A stretch of 64,000 nucleotides of DNA from Flavobacterium cerinum. Lineage in GTDB: Bacteria; Bacteroidota; Bacteroidia; Flavobacteriales; Flavobacteriaceae. The stretch covers positions 62,001-126,000 of the forward strand of contig NZ_CP101751.1 in NCBI RefSeq assembly GCF_024496085.1, read 5' to 3'. The notes below the pieces were generated by a model, which saw only the letters and a program-made list of their open reading frames with translations, was not told where the DNA came from and did no database searches. Shown in pieces: positions 38,586 to 48,452 of the stretch. Each line of letters begins with the position of its first letter. The first letter of the stretch is position 1. A program made the translations under genes and the position numbers.

Positions 38586-40571
38586 ATGACTTTTCAAGAA
38601 CAAATTTTAGAAGGAATCCCTTCTGTTTTACCACAACCGAAACCTTACGAAAGCACAATAAATCACGCACCAAAACGTAAAGAAATACTAACAGATGACG
38701 AAAAAAAGCTGGCTCTGAAAAATGCGCTTCGTTATTTTGAACCTAAACATCATGCGGAATTGATCCAGGAATTCTCAGAAGAACTGGAAACCTACGGTCG
38801 AATCTACATGTACCGCCTTCGTCCGGATTACAAAATGTATGCGCGTCCCCTATCGGAATATCCGGGCAAATCCGACCAGGCGAAAGCTATTATGCTAATG
38901 ATCCAAAACAATCTGGATTATGCTGTAGCGCAACATCCTCATGAATTGATCACTTATGGTGGTAATGGTGCCGTTTTCAGTAACTGGGCACAATATCGTC
39001 TGACGATGAAATACCTGGCTGAAATGACCGACGAACAAACATTGGTTATGTATTCCGGCCATCCGATGGGATTATTCCCTTCTCATAAAGAAGCACCGAG
39101 AGTTGTTGTAACCAATGGTATGATGATCCCGAATTACTCCAAACCGGATGATTGGGAACGATTCAATGCTTTAGGTGTTACACAATACGGACAAATGACG
39201 GCCGGTAGCTATATGTATATCGGTCCCCAGGGAATCGTTCACGGCACTACAATTACCGTTTTAAATGCGGGAAGAAAAATTGCGAAAAACGGAGAAGATT
39301 TATCCGGAAAACTATTTGTGACATCCGGTTTGGGTGGAATGAGTGGCGCACAGCCTAAAGCCGGAAACATTGCCGGATGTATTACGATTTGTGCCGAAGT
39401 TAATCCTAAAATCACGCATATCCGTCATTCTCAGGGCTGGATCAATGAAGTTATTGAAAATATTGATGAACTGATCGTTCGCGTCAGAAAAGCACAACAA
39501 AACAAAGAAGTCGTTTCTATAGCCTATCTTGGAAATGTAGTCGATATTTGGGAACGTTTTGCTGAAGAAAACCTTTATATCGATTTAGGTTCCGATCAGA
39601 CATCCTTACACAATCCGTGGGCAGGTGGTTATTATCCTGCTGATATTGCTTTCGAAGCAGCCAACGAGATGATGGCGAATGATCCGGAATTATTTAAACA
39701 AAAAGTTCAGGAAACATTACGCCGACATGCTGCGGCTATTAACAAACACACCGCAAAAGGCACTTATTTCTTCGATTATGGGAATGCTTTTCTTTTGGAA
39801 AGCTCCAGAGCCGGTGCCGATGTAATGGCGCCTAACGGCATTGATTTCAAATATCCGAGTTATGTACAGGATATTATGGGACCGATGTGTTTTGATTACG
39901 GTTTCGGACCGTTCCGTTGGGTTTGTACCTCCGGAAAACCGGAAGATCTGGCTAAAACAGATGCCATTGCTTGTCAGGTTTTAGAGGAAATGATGCAAAC
40001 CGCTCCGGTTGAAATTCAACAGCAAATGGCAGATAATATCCGATGGATTAAAGGAGCACAGGAAAACAAATTGGTTGTAGGATCACAAGCTCGTATTCTA
40101 TATGCAGATGCTGAAGGACGTACTAAAATTGCAGAAGCTTTCAATCAGGCTATCGCGCGTGGCGAAATCGGTTTTGTTGTTTTAGGTCGGGATCATCACG
40201 ATGTATCCGGTACCGATTCTCCGTATCGTGAGACATCCAATATCTATGACGGCTCTCGTTTTACTGCCGATATGGCGATCCATAATGTAATCGGAGACAG
40301 TTTCCGTGGTGCTACATGGGTTTCCATTCACAATGGTGGTGGCGTTGGATGGGGCGAGGTAATTAACGGCGGATTTGGCATGGTTCTTGACGGTAGTAAA
40401 GAAGCATCAAAACGTTTAGAATCAATGCTTTTCTGGGATGTAAACAATGGAATTTCCAGAAGAAGTTGGGCACGTAATGAAGGTGCAATTTTTGCTATTA
40501 AAAGAGCAATGGAATCGCAGCCTTTACTAAAAGTGACCCTTCCAAATTTTGTTGATGAATCATTATTTTAG
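38586..40571 (+). CDS. hutU: Urocanate hydratase
   Basis: A 661-residue cytosolic NAD+-dependent enzyme of histidine breakdown that converts urocanate to imidazolone propionate. It is of the longer form (family proteins are often about 550-570, with a longer clade near 660-680). Signatures include ELITYGGNGAVFSNWAQYRLTM, MYSGHPMGLFPSH, TSGLGGMSGAQPKAGNIAG (NAD-binding region), GNAFLLESSRAG and FRWVCTSGKPEDL. The other hut genes (hutH, hutI, hutG) are not adjacent, so it stands as a single gene here, with the DUF4136 gene 22 bases downstream. Confidence 0.95.
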   Translation: MTFQEQILEGIPSVLPQPKPYESTINHAPKRKEILTDDEKKLALKNALRYFEPKHHAELIQEFSEELETYGRIYMYRLRPDYKMYARPLSEYPGKSDQAKAIMLMIQNNLDYAVAQHPHELITYGGNGAVFSNWAQYRLTMKYLAEMTDEQTLVMYSGHPMGLFPSHKEAPRVVVTNGMMIPNYSKPDDWERFNALGVTQYGQMTAGSYMYIGPQGIVHGTTITVLNAGRKIAKNGEDLSGKLFVTSGLGGMSGAQPKAGNIAGCITICAEVNPKITHIRHSQGWINEVIENIDELIVRVRKAQQNKEVVSIAYLGNVVDIWERFAEENLYIDLGSDQTSLHNPWAGGYYPADIAFEAANEMMANDPELFKQKVQETLRRHAAAINKHTAKGTYFFDYGNAFLLESSRAGADVMAPNGIDFKYPSYVQDIMGPMCFDYGFGPFRWVCTSGKPEDLAKTDAIACQVLEEMMQTAPVEIQQQMADNIRWIKGAQENKLVVGSQARILYADAEGRTKIAEAFNQAIARGEIGFVVLGRDHHDVSGTDSPYRETSNIYDGSRFTADMAIHNVIGDSFRGATWVSIHNGGGVGWGEVINGGFGMVLDGSKEASKRLESMLFWDVNNGISRRSWARNEGAIFAIKRAMESQPLLKVTLPNFVDESLF

Positions 40572-40593
40572 TTAAACATAAACCTATTACATT

Positions 40594-41133
40594 ATGAAAG
40601 CAATAAAATTCATCCCGATACTACTGCTCTTTGTCATCAGCTCTTGTAGCTCAGTTAGAGTAGCATCCGATTTTGACAACAGAACTGATTTCAGTCAGTA
40701 TAAGACCTATGCCTTTCATAAAGAGGGAATTGATAAAGTTGAAATTTCCGATCTGGACAAAAGACGTATTTTACGCGCCATTGACGAACAGCTAACCGCT
40801 AAAGGTTTTACGAAAAGCGACACTCCGGATATGCTCGTAAATATTTTTACAAAATCCAGTGAGCAGGTAAACGTAAACCAGTTCAACGCCGGTTGGGGAT
40901 ATGGTTATGGTTGGGGATACGGTTACGGATGGGGCTGGGGACCTAGTTATAGTTCGATAAGTACCACTACCGAAGGAACACTTTATATTGACCTGATTGA
41001 TGCCCGTAAAAAAGAATTAATCTGGCAAGGTATCGGTTCCGGCGTACTCACTCAAAACCGAGACAAAAAAGAAGAACGCATCCGCGAATTTGTATCCAAA
41101 ATCCTGATGCAGTTTCCTCCGCAAAAAAAATAA
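40594..41133 (+). CDS. DUF4136 lipoprotein
   Basis: A 179-residue lipoprotein (lipobox FVISSC) with the DUF4136 layout: VASDFDNRTDFSQYKTYAF near the N-terminus, then LDKRRILRAIDEQLTAKGF, and TLYIDLIDARKKELIWQGIGSG with ERIREFVSKILMQFPP near the end. A low-complexity Gly/Trp/Tyr stretch at about 103-118 (WGYGYGWGYGYGWGWG) is common in this family. It follows hutU by 22 bases, but a functional link is doubtful. Confidence 0.88.
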   Translation: MKAIKFIPILLLFVISSCSSVRVASDFDNRTDFSQYKTYAFHKEGIDKVEISDLDKRRILRAIDEQLTAKGFTKSDTPDMLVNIFTKSSEQVNVNQFNAGWGYGYGWGYGYGWGWGPSYSSISTTTEGTLYIDLIDARKKELIWQGIGSGVLTQNRDKKEERIREFVSKILMQFPPQKK

Positions 41134-41152
41134 TGTAATACACTATAATACG

Positions 41153-41181
41153 AAAAGCCTACCTGATGTGTAGGCTTTTTT
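41153..41181 (+). terminator. Terminator of the DUF4136 gene, 12 bases before the haemoglobin gene
   Basis: A stem AAAAGCCTAC / GTAGGCTTTT (41153-41162, 41170-41179) followed by T. It ends only about 10-12 bases ahead of the ATG at 41191. Confidence 0.8.
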
Positions 41182-41190
41182 ATCACCTAT

Positions 41191-41565
41191 ATGAACGATA
41201 TTTCCACCTTTGAAAACATACAGCAACTGGTCGATACTTTTTATAAAAAAGTACAACAGGACGATTATATCGGACCGATTTTCAACAGTAAAATTCAGGA
41301 TCGCTGGCCGGAACATCTGGCAAAAATGTATCGCTTCTGGGAAAGTATTTTACTCGACAATCATACGTATTCCGGACGACCGTTCCCGCCACATGCATTT
41401 TTACCGGTCGATGCCTCCCATTTTAATCGATGGCTTAGCCTTTTTACCGAAACGGTTGATTCTCTTTTTTCCGGACCCGTTGCCGATGAAGCCAAAGACA
41501 GAGCTGCAAAAATGGCAGCTATGTTCCACTATAAAATAGAATATATCAAAAACAATCCCGAATAA
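41191..41565 (+). CDS. Group III truncated haemoglobin
   Basis: A 124-residue globin of the 2/2 fold. The proximal haem ligand is His77 in VDASHFNRWLSLF. FYKKVQQDDYIGPIFN (helices A/B) and WPEHLAKMYRFWESILL (helix E) are typical, with TYSGRPFPPHAFL before the F helix. It binds O2 or NO in the cytosol; the role of group III proteins is poorly known. Its start is just downstream of a terminator hairpin, with no visible promoter in the gap, so expression would come from read-through or an atypical promoter. Confidence 0.92.
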   Translation: MNDISTFENIQQLVDTFYKKVQQDDYIGPIFNSKIQDRWPEHLAKMYRFWESILLDNHTYSGRPFPPHAFLPVDASHFNRWLSLFTETVDSLFSGPVADEAKDRAAKMAAMFHYKIEYIKNNPE

Positions 41566-41641
41566 TTTAAGGATCAAAATTCCAATTGCTAACTCCCTAA
41601 AGATTTCGTAATTTTACACCAAACAGCAACAATTGTAAATC

Positions 41642-43399
41642 ATGAATTCATCGTTTGAAACCAATCCCTTAATCGAGCGCTTACCAAAGCATCTGAAGCA
41701 ATTTATCAAACCGCAGGATTATGACGAGTACACTCCGATTAACCAGGCCGTTTGGCGCTATGTGATGCGTAAAAACGTAGATTATCTCGGAAAAGTAGCG
41801 CACAGCTCGTATTTGGACGGTCTTCGTCAAACGGGAATTTCTATCGAAAGTATCCCGAATATGTACGGAATGAACCGTATCCTAAAGGAAATCGGTTGGG
41901 CAGCTGTTGCCGTAGACGGTTTTATTCCGCCTAATGCTTTTATGGAATTTCAGGCCTATAACGTACTGGTTATTGCTTCCGACATTCGCCAATTAGAACA
42001 TATTGAATATACGCCAGCTCCGGACATCATCCACGAAGGAGCCGGACACGCCCCTATTATTGCCAATCCGGAATATGCAGAATACCTGCGTCGTTTCGGT
42101 GAAATCGGTTGTAAAGCAATTTCTTCGGCACGGGATTATGAAATGTATGAGGCTATTCGTTTGCTTTCTATCCTGAAAGAAGCGGAAGGAACACCGCAAA
42201 ATGAAATCGAAGCCGCTGAAAAACGCGTAGATGAATTGCAAAACGATATGGGGGAACTATCTGAAATGGCGCAAATCCGAAATCTGCATTGGTGGACGGT
42301 GGAATACGGTCTGATCGGAACGGTAGATAATCCTAAGATTTACGGAGCCGGATTACTGTCTTCTATCGGAGAAAGTGCCTGGTGTATGACCGACAATGTA
42401 AAGAAAATCCCATACGATATCAGCGCTGTCAATCAAAGTTTTGACATTACAAAACCGCAACCTCAACTTTATGTAACACCTGATTTTGCCCATTTGAATC
42501 TGATTTTGGAAGAATTTGCCAATAAAATGGCTTTGCGTACCGGAGGTTTATCCGGAGTTCGAAAACTGATTCAGTCAAAAGCATTAGGAACCATTGAATT
42601 AAGTACCGGAGTTCAGATTTCAGGTGTTTTCACCAATGTAATCGAAAACGAAGGAAAACCGGTTTATATTCAGACGACAGGAAAAACAGCTTTATCATAC
42701 CGCGAAAAAGAATTGGTAGGTCATGGTACTGAATACCATTCGGAAGGTTTCGGAAGCCCGATAGGAAAGCTTAAAGGCATTAATCTGGCGATAGAAGATA
42801 TGAGTCCGCGTGATTTAAGAGCCTATGCCATTTTCGAAGGCGAAACCGTTACATTGGAATTTGAAGGCGACATTAAAGTATCCGGAGAAATTATTACCGG
42901 ATCCCGTAACCTGCAAGGTAAAATCATTACAATCAGTTTTAAAAACTGTACCGTAACCCATAACGACACGATCTTGTTCCAACCGGAATGGGGTATTTAT
43001 GACATGGCTGTCGGAAAAGAAGTGCTATCTGCATATTCCGGACCGGCCGACGTAAGAAGTTTTGATCTGATCACACATGTACCGTCATCTAAAACGATAA
43101 AAGCGCAAAAAACACCGGAACGTTTAAAACTGGAAGCGCTTTATCAAACCGTAAGAGAAATACGCGAAGGAAAAACAGGCGAAAATCTGGAGACTATTTT
43201 CACCGCCTTACAAAAAGAACATCCGAAAGACTGGTTATTATCTGTTGAAATTGCCGAATTGGCGCACAAAAACAACAATCACGATTTAGAAACAAAAGTG
43301 TTGGCGCATCTGGAACAATTAAAAAGCAGCCGACCGGAAGTTGCTCATTTGATCAGCAACGGATTGGAACTGATTTTTGAGAATGAAAGCGTAAACTAA
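41642..43399 (+). CDS. Aromatic amino acid hydroxylase (phenylalanine 4-monooxygenase-like)
   Basis: 585 residues. The iron ligands of the pterin-dependent hydroxylases are all present: His131 and His136 in IIHEGAGHAP and Glu221 in WWTVEYGLIG. The catalytic core spans about 30-340 (FIPPNAFMEFQAYNVLVIASDIRQLEH, LLSSIGESAWCM). About 240 residues follow with no counterpart in the roughly 290-residue bacterial phenylalanine hydroxylases. They comprise a beta-rich part (ELSTGVQISGVFTNV, ETVTLEFEGDIKVSG) and a helical tail. Long forms like this are known in Bacteroidota. It probably makes tyrosine from phenylalanine with tetrahydrobiopterin. Confidence 0.9.
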   Translation: MNSSFETNPLIERLPKHLKQFIKPQDYDEYTPINQAVWRYVMRKNVDYLGKVAHSSYLDGLRQTGISIESIPNMYGMNRILKEIGWAAVAVDGFIPPNAFMEFQAYNVLVIASDIRQLEHIEYTPAPDIIHEGAGHAPIIANPEYAEYLRRFGEIGCKAISSARDYEMYEAIRLLSILKEAEGTPQNEIEAAEKRVDELQNDMGELSEMAQIRNLHWWTVEYGLIGTVDNPKIYGAGLLSSIGESAWCMTDNVKKIPYDISAVNQSFDITKPQPQLYVTPDFAHLNLILEEFANKMALRTGGLSGVRKLIQSKALGTIELSTGVQISGVFTNVIENEGKPVYIQTTGKTALSYREKELVGHGTEYHSEGFGSPIGKLKGINLAIEDMSPRDLRAYAIFEGETVTLEFEGDIKVSGEIITGSRNLQGKIITISFKNCTVTHNDTILFQPEWGIYDMAVGKEVLSAYSGPADVRSFDLITHVPSSKTIKAQKTPERLKLEALYQTVREIREGKTGENLETIFTALQKEHPKDWLLSVEIAELAHKNNNHDLETKVLAHLEQLKSSRPEVAHLISNGLELIFENESVN

Positions 43400-43443
43400 A
43401 CAAATCCGTAACAATTGTTACAACACCCTACCTGAAAGTCCCT

Positions 43444-43451
43444 TACCTTTG
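43444..43451 (+). promoter_or_regulatory. -7 promoter element (TACCTTTG) of the rhodanese gene
   Basis: A perfect TAnnTTTG match 17 bases upstream of the ATG. An ATTG at 43414-43417 could be the -33 box, but the spacer would be 26 bases, longer than usual. Confidence 0.5.
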
Positions 43452-43467
43452 ATAAAAAATTAAAGTT

Positions 43468-43776
43468 ATGGGACTTTTAGATTTATTAGGACTAGGCAAT
43501 AAAAATGAAGTTATAAAAGAATTTATAGCAAAAGGCGCTATCATTATTGATGTGCGTACTCCGGAAGAATTTGCCGGCGGACATATAAAAAATGCCAAGA
43601 ATATCCCGTTACAGCGGATTGCATCCGAGATAGCAGTTATTCAAAAATGGAACAAGCCGATTATTACTTGTTGTCGTTCCGGAATGAGAAGCGCTCAAGC
43701 CGCAACGCTACTAAAAGAAAAGAATATTGAAGTGATCAACGGAGGAGGCTGGAATAGCCTTGAAAACAAAATATAA
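43468..43776 (+). CDS. Single-domain rhodanese
   Basis: A 102-residue rhodanese domain with IIDVRTPEEFAGGHIKNAKNIPL and the active-site loop CRSGMR, catalytic Cys69. Family members carry sulfane sulfur as a persulfide on this cysteine. There is no signal peptide, so it is cytosolic. It has a single domain, its own -7 element and terminator, and the target pathway cannot be told from context. Confidence 0.92.
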   Translation: MGLLDLLGLGNKNEVIKEFIAKGAIIIDVRTPEEFAGGHIKNAKNIPLQRIASEIAVIQKWNKPIITCCRSGMRSAQAATLLKEKNIEVINGGGWNSLENKI

Positions 43777-43798
43777 ATGCTTTTGTATTCGTCATAAA

Positions 43799-43825
43799 AA
43801 AAACCGCTTTAAAGCGGTTTTTTTG
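43799..43825. terminator. Bidirectional terminator between rhodanese and DUF4230 genes
   Basis: A perfect 12-bp stem AAAAACCGCTTT / AAAGCGGTTTTT with A-run and T-run, between convergent genes. Confidence 0.88.
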
Positions 43826-43826
43826 T

Positions 43827-44513
43827 TTATAATTTCACTTGCTCTCCCAACTGTTGTTCATTTTCCAGGATCTGATTTTCATATTCTAATTTCCATCCCA
43901 TCGTATTCGTTAGAATTAAAATTTTTGATAATTCACTAATCAATCGGTTCTTGGCATTGGATTTTAAAGTCGACGTTTCTATTTTCCGAGCCAGATCTTC
44001 TTTTACTTTTTTACTGATTTTATTATAATCATCACCGGTAAACGGATTCATTCGGCTTTGATCAACATCATAAAACTGAATATCCGGACTTATTTTGATT
44101 TCTTCCTTCGGAATATTCAGGATTTTGATCGTTTTATTTTTCTCATCAATATCATATTTCACCTGTCGTAAATCATAAGCAACCGTCACATCTGCATTGA
44201 TCACGATTAAAGCCTTCTTCTCGAATGTCAGCAGGTTCATCAGGTATTTCTGCTGATCTTTATACGTCATCACCTGCGCATAATGCCCTTCGGTTACCAC
44301 CAGTTTCCCGACATTTTTAATCTGCTGTTGAATCAGATTCGTATTATACTCTGTCGTTGTCGTATTTTTTTCGGAAGTTATCCATTTATAGACTACAAAA
44401 CCGATAATCAACAGTATCAGCAAATACATAATTTTCCCGGAACGCGCCAATGCCTGTACGACAGGAACCAACATATTCTTAATCTGTGTTTCTTCTGATG
44501 TTTTACGTGGCAT
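43827..44513 (-). CDS. DUF4230 family membrane-anchored protein
   Basis: A 228-residue protein with one membrane helix at about 28-46 (IMYLLILLIIGFVVYKW) and a large soluble domain of the DUF4230 type (GKLVVTEGHYAQVM, ALIVINADVTVAYDLRQVKYDID, ILNIPKEEIKISPDIQFYDVDQS). Function unknown; the soluble part probably faces the periplasm. It begins 2 bases after the GSCFA gene stop, so they form a pair, a neighbourhood I recall from other flavobacteria. Confidence 0.88.
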   Translation of the reverse strand: MPRKTSEETQIKNMLVPVVQALARSGKIMYLLILLIIGFVVYKWITSEKNTTTTEYNTNLIQQQIKNVGKLVVTEGHYAQVMTYKDQQKYLMNLLTFEKKALIVINADVTVAYDLRQVKYDIDEKNKTIKILNIPKEEIKISPDIQFYDVDQSRMNPFTGDDYNKISKKVKEDLARKIETSTLKSNAKNRLISELSKILILTNTMGWKLEYENQILENEQQLGEQVKL

Positions 44514-44515
44514 AC

Positions 44516-45463
44516 TTAAAATTCTATGTTTGGATATTGTTCTGCTAATTTAGTAATCTTTCCTTTCAGGTTTTCCAAAAAGCGAAGATGTTGTTCCGAA
44601 TCCGGATTAAAGGATCGATGCGCCAATCCTTTTTGAATACTTTCTACTTCTTTCATCACTTGCTGCGCTTCTTCGGTAATCCATGCCGTTGTAAACCGCT
44701 CCCAGATATAATCGATGGCTACCGGATTCGGATGTATCATATCTTCAGTATAAAAGCGATAATCCCGTAATTCATCCATCATAATCTCATAACTTGGAAA
44801 ATAGCTCGCAACAGCCGATTCCGAAATCACCTGATGAATGGCCGTAATCAGATTCGCTTTACTCCATTGATTTTCCACAAAACCGTCTTTGATATGACGA
44901 ACCGGTGAAACGGTAAAAATAAGCTTCGCCTCCGGATTGAACTGTAAAACTATGTCCATAATTTTTTCCAAATTCTCCCGAATGGCTTCAACAGATAATA
45001 ATTCCTTTTTAAATTGCTTCTGCGGGACTTTATGACAATTAGCAACTATTTGATCATTTTCTAATTTCCGATATACCCAGGCCGTTCCTAATGTGATTAT
45101 AACATGCGTTGCACCGGAAAGCTGCTTCTTGGTTTGAACAGTCGCACTATTCAGGTTATCGAGCAACTGATTTTTATCGGTTTCGTTTAAATCGGAATGT
45201 GCGTCAAAAGAATGCCATTGTTCATTATGGAAAAAGATATCGGATTCCGTAAATTGTTTATTCCGTAAAGCATATTCAAACAGTTTTGCTATCGCCAACG
45301 GATGAAAAAGAATTCCAAACGGATTACAATAATTCTGAAATCGGAAATAATCGAGTTTCTCACTCATATTAACAGCAAAACAGGAACCCAAAGACACTAT
45401 TTGTGAAGTATAATCAATCGGATTAGTACTTTTAAAAACAGGTATTTGGGTTCTGAATTGCAT
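44516..45463 (-). CDS. GSCFA domain protein
   Basis: The ATG complementary to 45461-45463 (MQFRTQIPVFKST) is chosen because a -7 element lies just upstream and the alignment to the family starts there; it gives 315 residues. The family motif SLGSCFAVNMSEKL is clear, with NPFGILFHP following. VIITLGTAWVY and TVSPVRHI resemble SGNH/GDSL-hydrolase blocks, and DMIHPNPVAIDYIWERF holds the Asp-His pair, so a hydrolase or acetylesterase activity is plausible. It lies upstream of DUF4230. Confidence 0.9.
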   Translation of the reverse strand: MQFRTQIPVFKSTNPIDYTSQIVSLGSCFAVNMSEKLDYFRFQNYCNPFGILFHPLAIAKLFEYALRNKQFTESDIFFHNEQWHSFDAHSDLNETDKNQLLDNLNSATVQTKKQLSGATHVIITLGTAWVYRKLENDQIVANCHKVPQKQFKKELLSVEAIRENLEKIMDIVLQFNPEAKLIFTVSPVRHIKDGFVENQWSKANLITAIHQVISESAVASYFPSYEIMMDELRDYRFYTEDMIHPNPVAIDYIWERFTTAWITEEAQQVMKEVESIQKGLAHRSFNPDSEQHLRFLENLKGKITKLAEQYPNIEF

Positions 45464-45480
45464 GATTGAGTTTGTTTCTA

Positions 45481-45488
45481 CAAACTTA
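45481..45488 (-). promoter_or_regulatory. -7 promoter element (TAAGTTTG) of the GSCFA-DUF4230 operon
   Basis: A TAnnTTTG match on the minus strand 17 bases upstream of the start at 45463. It lies inside the longer open frame that starts at 45526, which argues against that longer start. Confidence 0.5.
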
Positions 45489-45516
45489 GCGATTATTATG
45501 TCATATTCTAAAAACA

Positions 45517-45547
45517 GAAAACCCAAAGTGCATTACTTTGGGTTTTC
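45517..45547 (-). terminator. Terminator of alaS
   Basis: A 13-bp stem GAAAACCCAAAGT / ACTTTGGGTTTTC (45517-45529, 45534-45547, one base unpaired) followed on the minus strand by an interrupted T-run, after the alaS stop. Confidence 0.75.
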
Positions 45548-45567
45548 CGATTCTATTCTGATATTTA

Positions 45568-48195
45568 TTATTTTACAAAGTCTATCGCTTTTTCTAAAGC
45601 TTCTTTGATTCCGCCAGGATTCTTACCTCCGGCCGTTGCAAAGAACGGTTGTCCGCCTCCGCCTCCTTGAATGTATTTTCCAAGTTCGCGTACTACCTGT
45701 CCGGCGTTTAATCCTTTTTCAGCGACCAATTCTTTCGAAATATAACAGGTTAGCATTGGCTTCCCTTCATCAGCTGTTGCTAACAACAAGAAAAGATCGG
45801 TTCCAAGGTTACCTAATTCATAAGCCAGATCTTTTGCTCCGTTCGGATCTAAATCCACCTGTTTTGCTAAAAATCGAACACCATTGATTTCCTGTAGTTC
45901 ACCAACTAATTCACCTTTTAGGTTTTTCGCTTTTTCTTTTAATAACGCTTCCAACTGTTTTTTCAGTTTCGCATTTTCGTCCTGTAACGAAACAACGGCT
46001 TTAATCGTATCCTGAGGGTTTTTCAACGTTTCTTTAATCTCTTTCAGGGTATTTTCCTGAGAAGCAAAGAAGTCTTTTACCGCTTCGTTGGTAATCGCTT
46101 CCACACGACGGATTCCCGCTGCAACACCACCTTCACTCGTAATTTTAAAGTACCAGATATCGGCTGTATTCGGCACGTGGATTCCACCACATAATTCCAT
46201 ACTGTCACCAAATTTAATGGCACGTACGTTATCACCGTATTTTTCACCGAATAAGGCCATTGCGCCTTCTTCGATTGCCTGAGCAAACGGAATACTTCTT
46301 CTTTCGATTAACGGCAATTGCTCGCGTATTCTTGCATTTACAAAATCTTCAACCTGTTTTAATTCTTCATCAGTCACTTTTGCAAAATGAGAGAAGTCAA
46401 AACGAAGGTAATTCGGAGAAACCAACGATCCTTTTTGCTCCACATGCGTTCCTAAAACCGAACGCAAAGCCTGGTGTAATAAGTGTGTCGCTGAGTGACT
46501 ATTAGCCGACTGGCTACGTAATTCTTTATTTACTTTTGCGTCAAATGTTGCGTTTATATTTTCCGGTAATTTTTTCGCAAAATGTAAAATCAGGTTGCTT
46601 TCTTTTTTGGTGTCGATAATTTCGATGGTTTCGTTAGCCGATACCAAAACACCTTTATCACCAACCTGTCCGCCACCTTCCGGATAGAAAGGCGTGCTAT
46701 CCAGAACAATCTGATATAATTTACCGTCTTTTTTACTATCTACTTTTCTGAAACGGGTGATTTTCACCTCATTTTCCGTTTGATCATAACCAACAAATGT
46801 TTCTACATTTCCATCTACCAAAATTGTCCAGTCATCTGTCGAAACTTCGGAAGCCTCACGCGAACGATCTTTTTGTTTTTTCATCGCCGCTTCAAAACCG
46901 GCTTCATCATAATTATAACCTCTTTCTCGCAAGATCAACTCGGTTAAATCTTTCGGAAAACCGAATGTATCGTATAATTCAAAAACTTTTTCTCCGGAAA
47001 TAACAATACCTTTTGTTTCGGCAATTACGTTTTCCAACAGATGTAATCCTTGTTCTAATTTTTTAAGGAAAGACGCCTCTTCTTCTCTGATTACGTTCAT
47101 CACCAATGATTTCTGAGCCGTGATTTCCGGGAAGAATGCGCCCATTTGGTCGCTTAATACCTGTACCAATTCGTAAATAAACGGTTCTTTTTTGTTTAAG
47201 AAAGTAAACGCATAACGGATTGCACGACGTAAAATACGACGGATTACATAACCTGCTCCGGTATTGGATGGTAATTGCCCGTCGGCGATAGCAAATGCTA
47301 CAGCACGAACGTGATCCACAATTACACGGATTGCAATATTTACTTTATCTTCTTCCTCATCTTTCGCTTTAACCGTGTATTTCGCTCCGGTTAAACTTTC
47401 CACTTTACGGATTAGCGGAGTAAATACATCCGTATCATAATTGGACTGAACTCCCTGTAATACCATACACAAACGCTCAAATCCCATTCCGGTATCGACG
47501 TGTTGTGCCGGTAATTTTTCAAGAGAACCATCCGCTTTACGGTTGAACTCCATAAATACGTTGTTCCAGATTTCTACTACCTGAGGGTGATCCGCATTAA
47601 CAAGATCTTTCCCCGGTACGTTCGCTTTTTCTTCTGCCGAACGGATATCCACGTGAATTTCAGTACAAGGTCCACAAGGTCCCTGATCGCCCATTTCCCA
47701 GAAGTTGTCCTTTTTATTTCCCAAAAGGATACGATCTTCCGCAATAAGGGTTTTCCAAATATCATAAGCTTCCTGGTCAAAAGGAACATTTTCTTCCTTA
47801 CTTCCTTCGAAAACCGTTACATATAAAATATCTTTATCAATTTTGTAAACCTCGGTCAATAATTCCCAGGCCCAATTGATTGCTTCTTTCTTAAAATAAT
47901 CGCCGAAACTCCAGTTTCCTAACATTTCGAACATCGTGTGGTGGTAGGTATCAATTCCTACTTCCTCCAGGTCATTGTGTTTCCCGGATACGCGAAGACA
48001 TTTCTGAGTATCGGCTATACGGGCGCTTTTCGGTGTTCCATTCCCCAGGAAAAACTCTTTAAACTGAGCCATTCCGGAATTGTTGAACATCAAAGTAGGA
48101 TCGTCTTTTAAAACGATCGGAGCCGAAGGCACAATCAAGTGGCCTTTGCTCTGAAAAAAGTCGAGAAACTGTTTTCTGACGTCTTGTGATTTCAT
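45568..48195 (-). CDS. alaS: Alanyl-tRNA synthetase
   Basis: 875 residues from [10 protein letters not shown]; an ATG three codons upstream is possible. The catalytic domain shows [21 protein letters not shown] and [13 protein letters not shown]. The editing domain has the zinc-type [11 protein letters not shown] and CGGIHV motifs, and the C-terminal Ala-domain ends in the glycine-rich [16 protein letters not shown]. It attaches alanine to tRNA-Ala. It diverges from the M23 peptidase gene with a 257-base gap. Confidence 0.97.
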   Translation of the reverse strand: MKSQDVRKQFLDFFQSKGHLIVPSAPIVLKDDPTLMFNNSGMAQFKEFFLGNGTPKSARIADTQKCLRVSGKHNDLEEVGIDTYHHTMFEMLGNWSFGDYFKKEAINWAWELLTEVYKIDKDILYVTVFEGSKEENVPFDQEAYDIWKTLIAEDRILLGNKKDNFWEMGDQGPCGPCTEIHVDIRSAEEKANVPGKDLVNADHPQVVEIWNNVFMEFNRKADGSLEKLPAQHVDTGMGFERLCMVLQGVQSNYDTDVFTPLIRKVESLTGAKYTVKAKDEEEDKVNIAIRVIVDHVRAVAFAIADGQLPSNTGAGYVIRRILRRAIRYAFTFLNKKEPFIYELVQVLSDQMGAFFPEITAQKSLVMNVIREEEASFLKKLEQGLHLLENVIAETKGIVISGEKVFELYDTFGFPKDLTELILRERGYNYDEAGFEAAMKKQKDRSREASEVSTDDWTILVDGNVETFVGYDQTENEVKITRFRKVDSKKDGKLYQIVLDSTPFYPEGGGQVGDKGVLVSANETIEIIDTKKESNLILHFAKKLPENINATFDAKVNKELRSQSANSHSATHLLHQALRSVLGTHVEQKGSLVSPNYLRFDFSHFAKVTDEELKQVEDFVNARIREQLPLIERRSIPFAQAIEEGAMALFGEKYGDNVRAIKFGDSMELCGGIHVPNTADIWYFKITSEGGVAAGIRRVEAITNEAVKDFFASQENTLKEIKETLKNPQDTIKAVVSLQDENAKLKKQLEALLKEKAKNLKGELVGELQEINGVRFLAKQVDLDPNGAKDLAYELGNLGTDLFLLLATADEGKPMLTCYISKELVAEKGLNAGQVVRELGKYIQGGGGGQPFFATAGGKNPGGIKEALEKAIDFVK

Positions 48196-48452
48196 ATACT
48201 GCATTATTTGACGCGAATTGACTTCGCCCGTATGTATTAATTTATTCTTAAAATTAAAAAAGTTCTCCGACCTATACTTCCTGATATCATCAACTTACAC
48301 TTAACATGTCACTACGTAACCGACAAGAAATAAGCTAAATATTATTTCCGGAAAAGTATTTTACAGAAACATTTATTAAATTTGTTCGTCTAACCTTACA
48401 AAAGGTTGCCGTTTAACTTTTTATAAGGTGCAAAAATAGCATATTTTAGAAA

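Noticed and set aside
38586..40571. A histidine-utilisation operon
   Set aside because: Only urocanase is present; no other hut gene or hutC-like regulator is adjacent.
40900..40950. GGTTATGG-type tandem repeat in the DUF4136 gene as a phase-variable tract
   Set aside because: The units are imperfect multiples of three encoding Gly/Trp/Tyr, a usual feature of this family, so slippage would not shift the frame.
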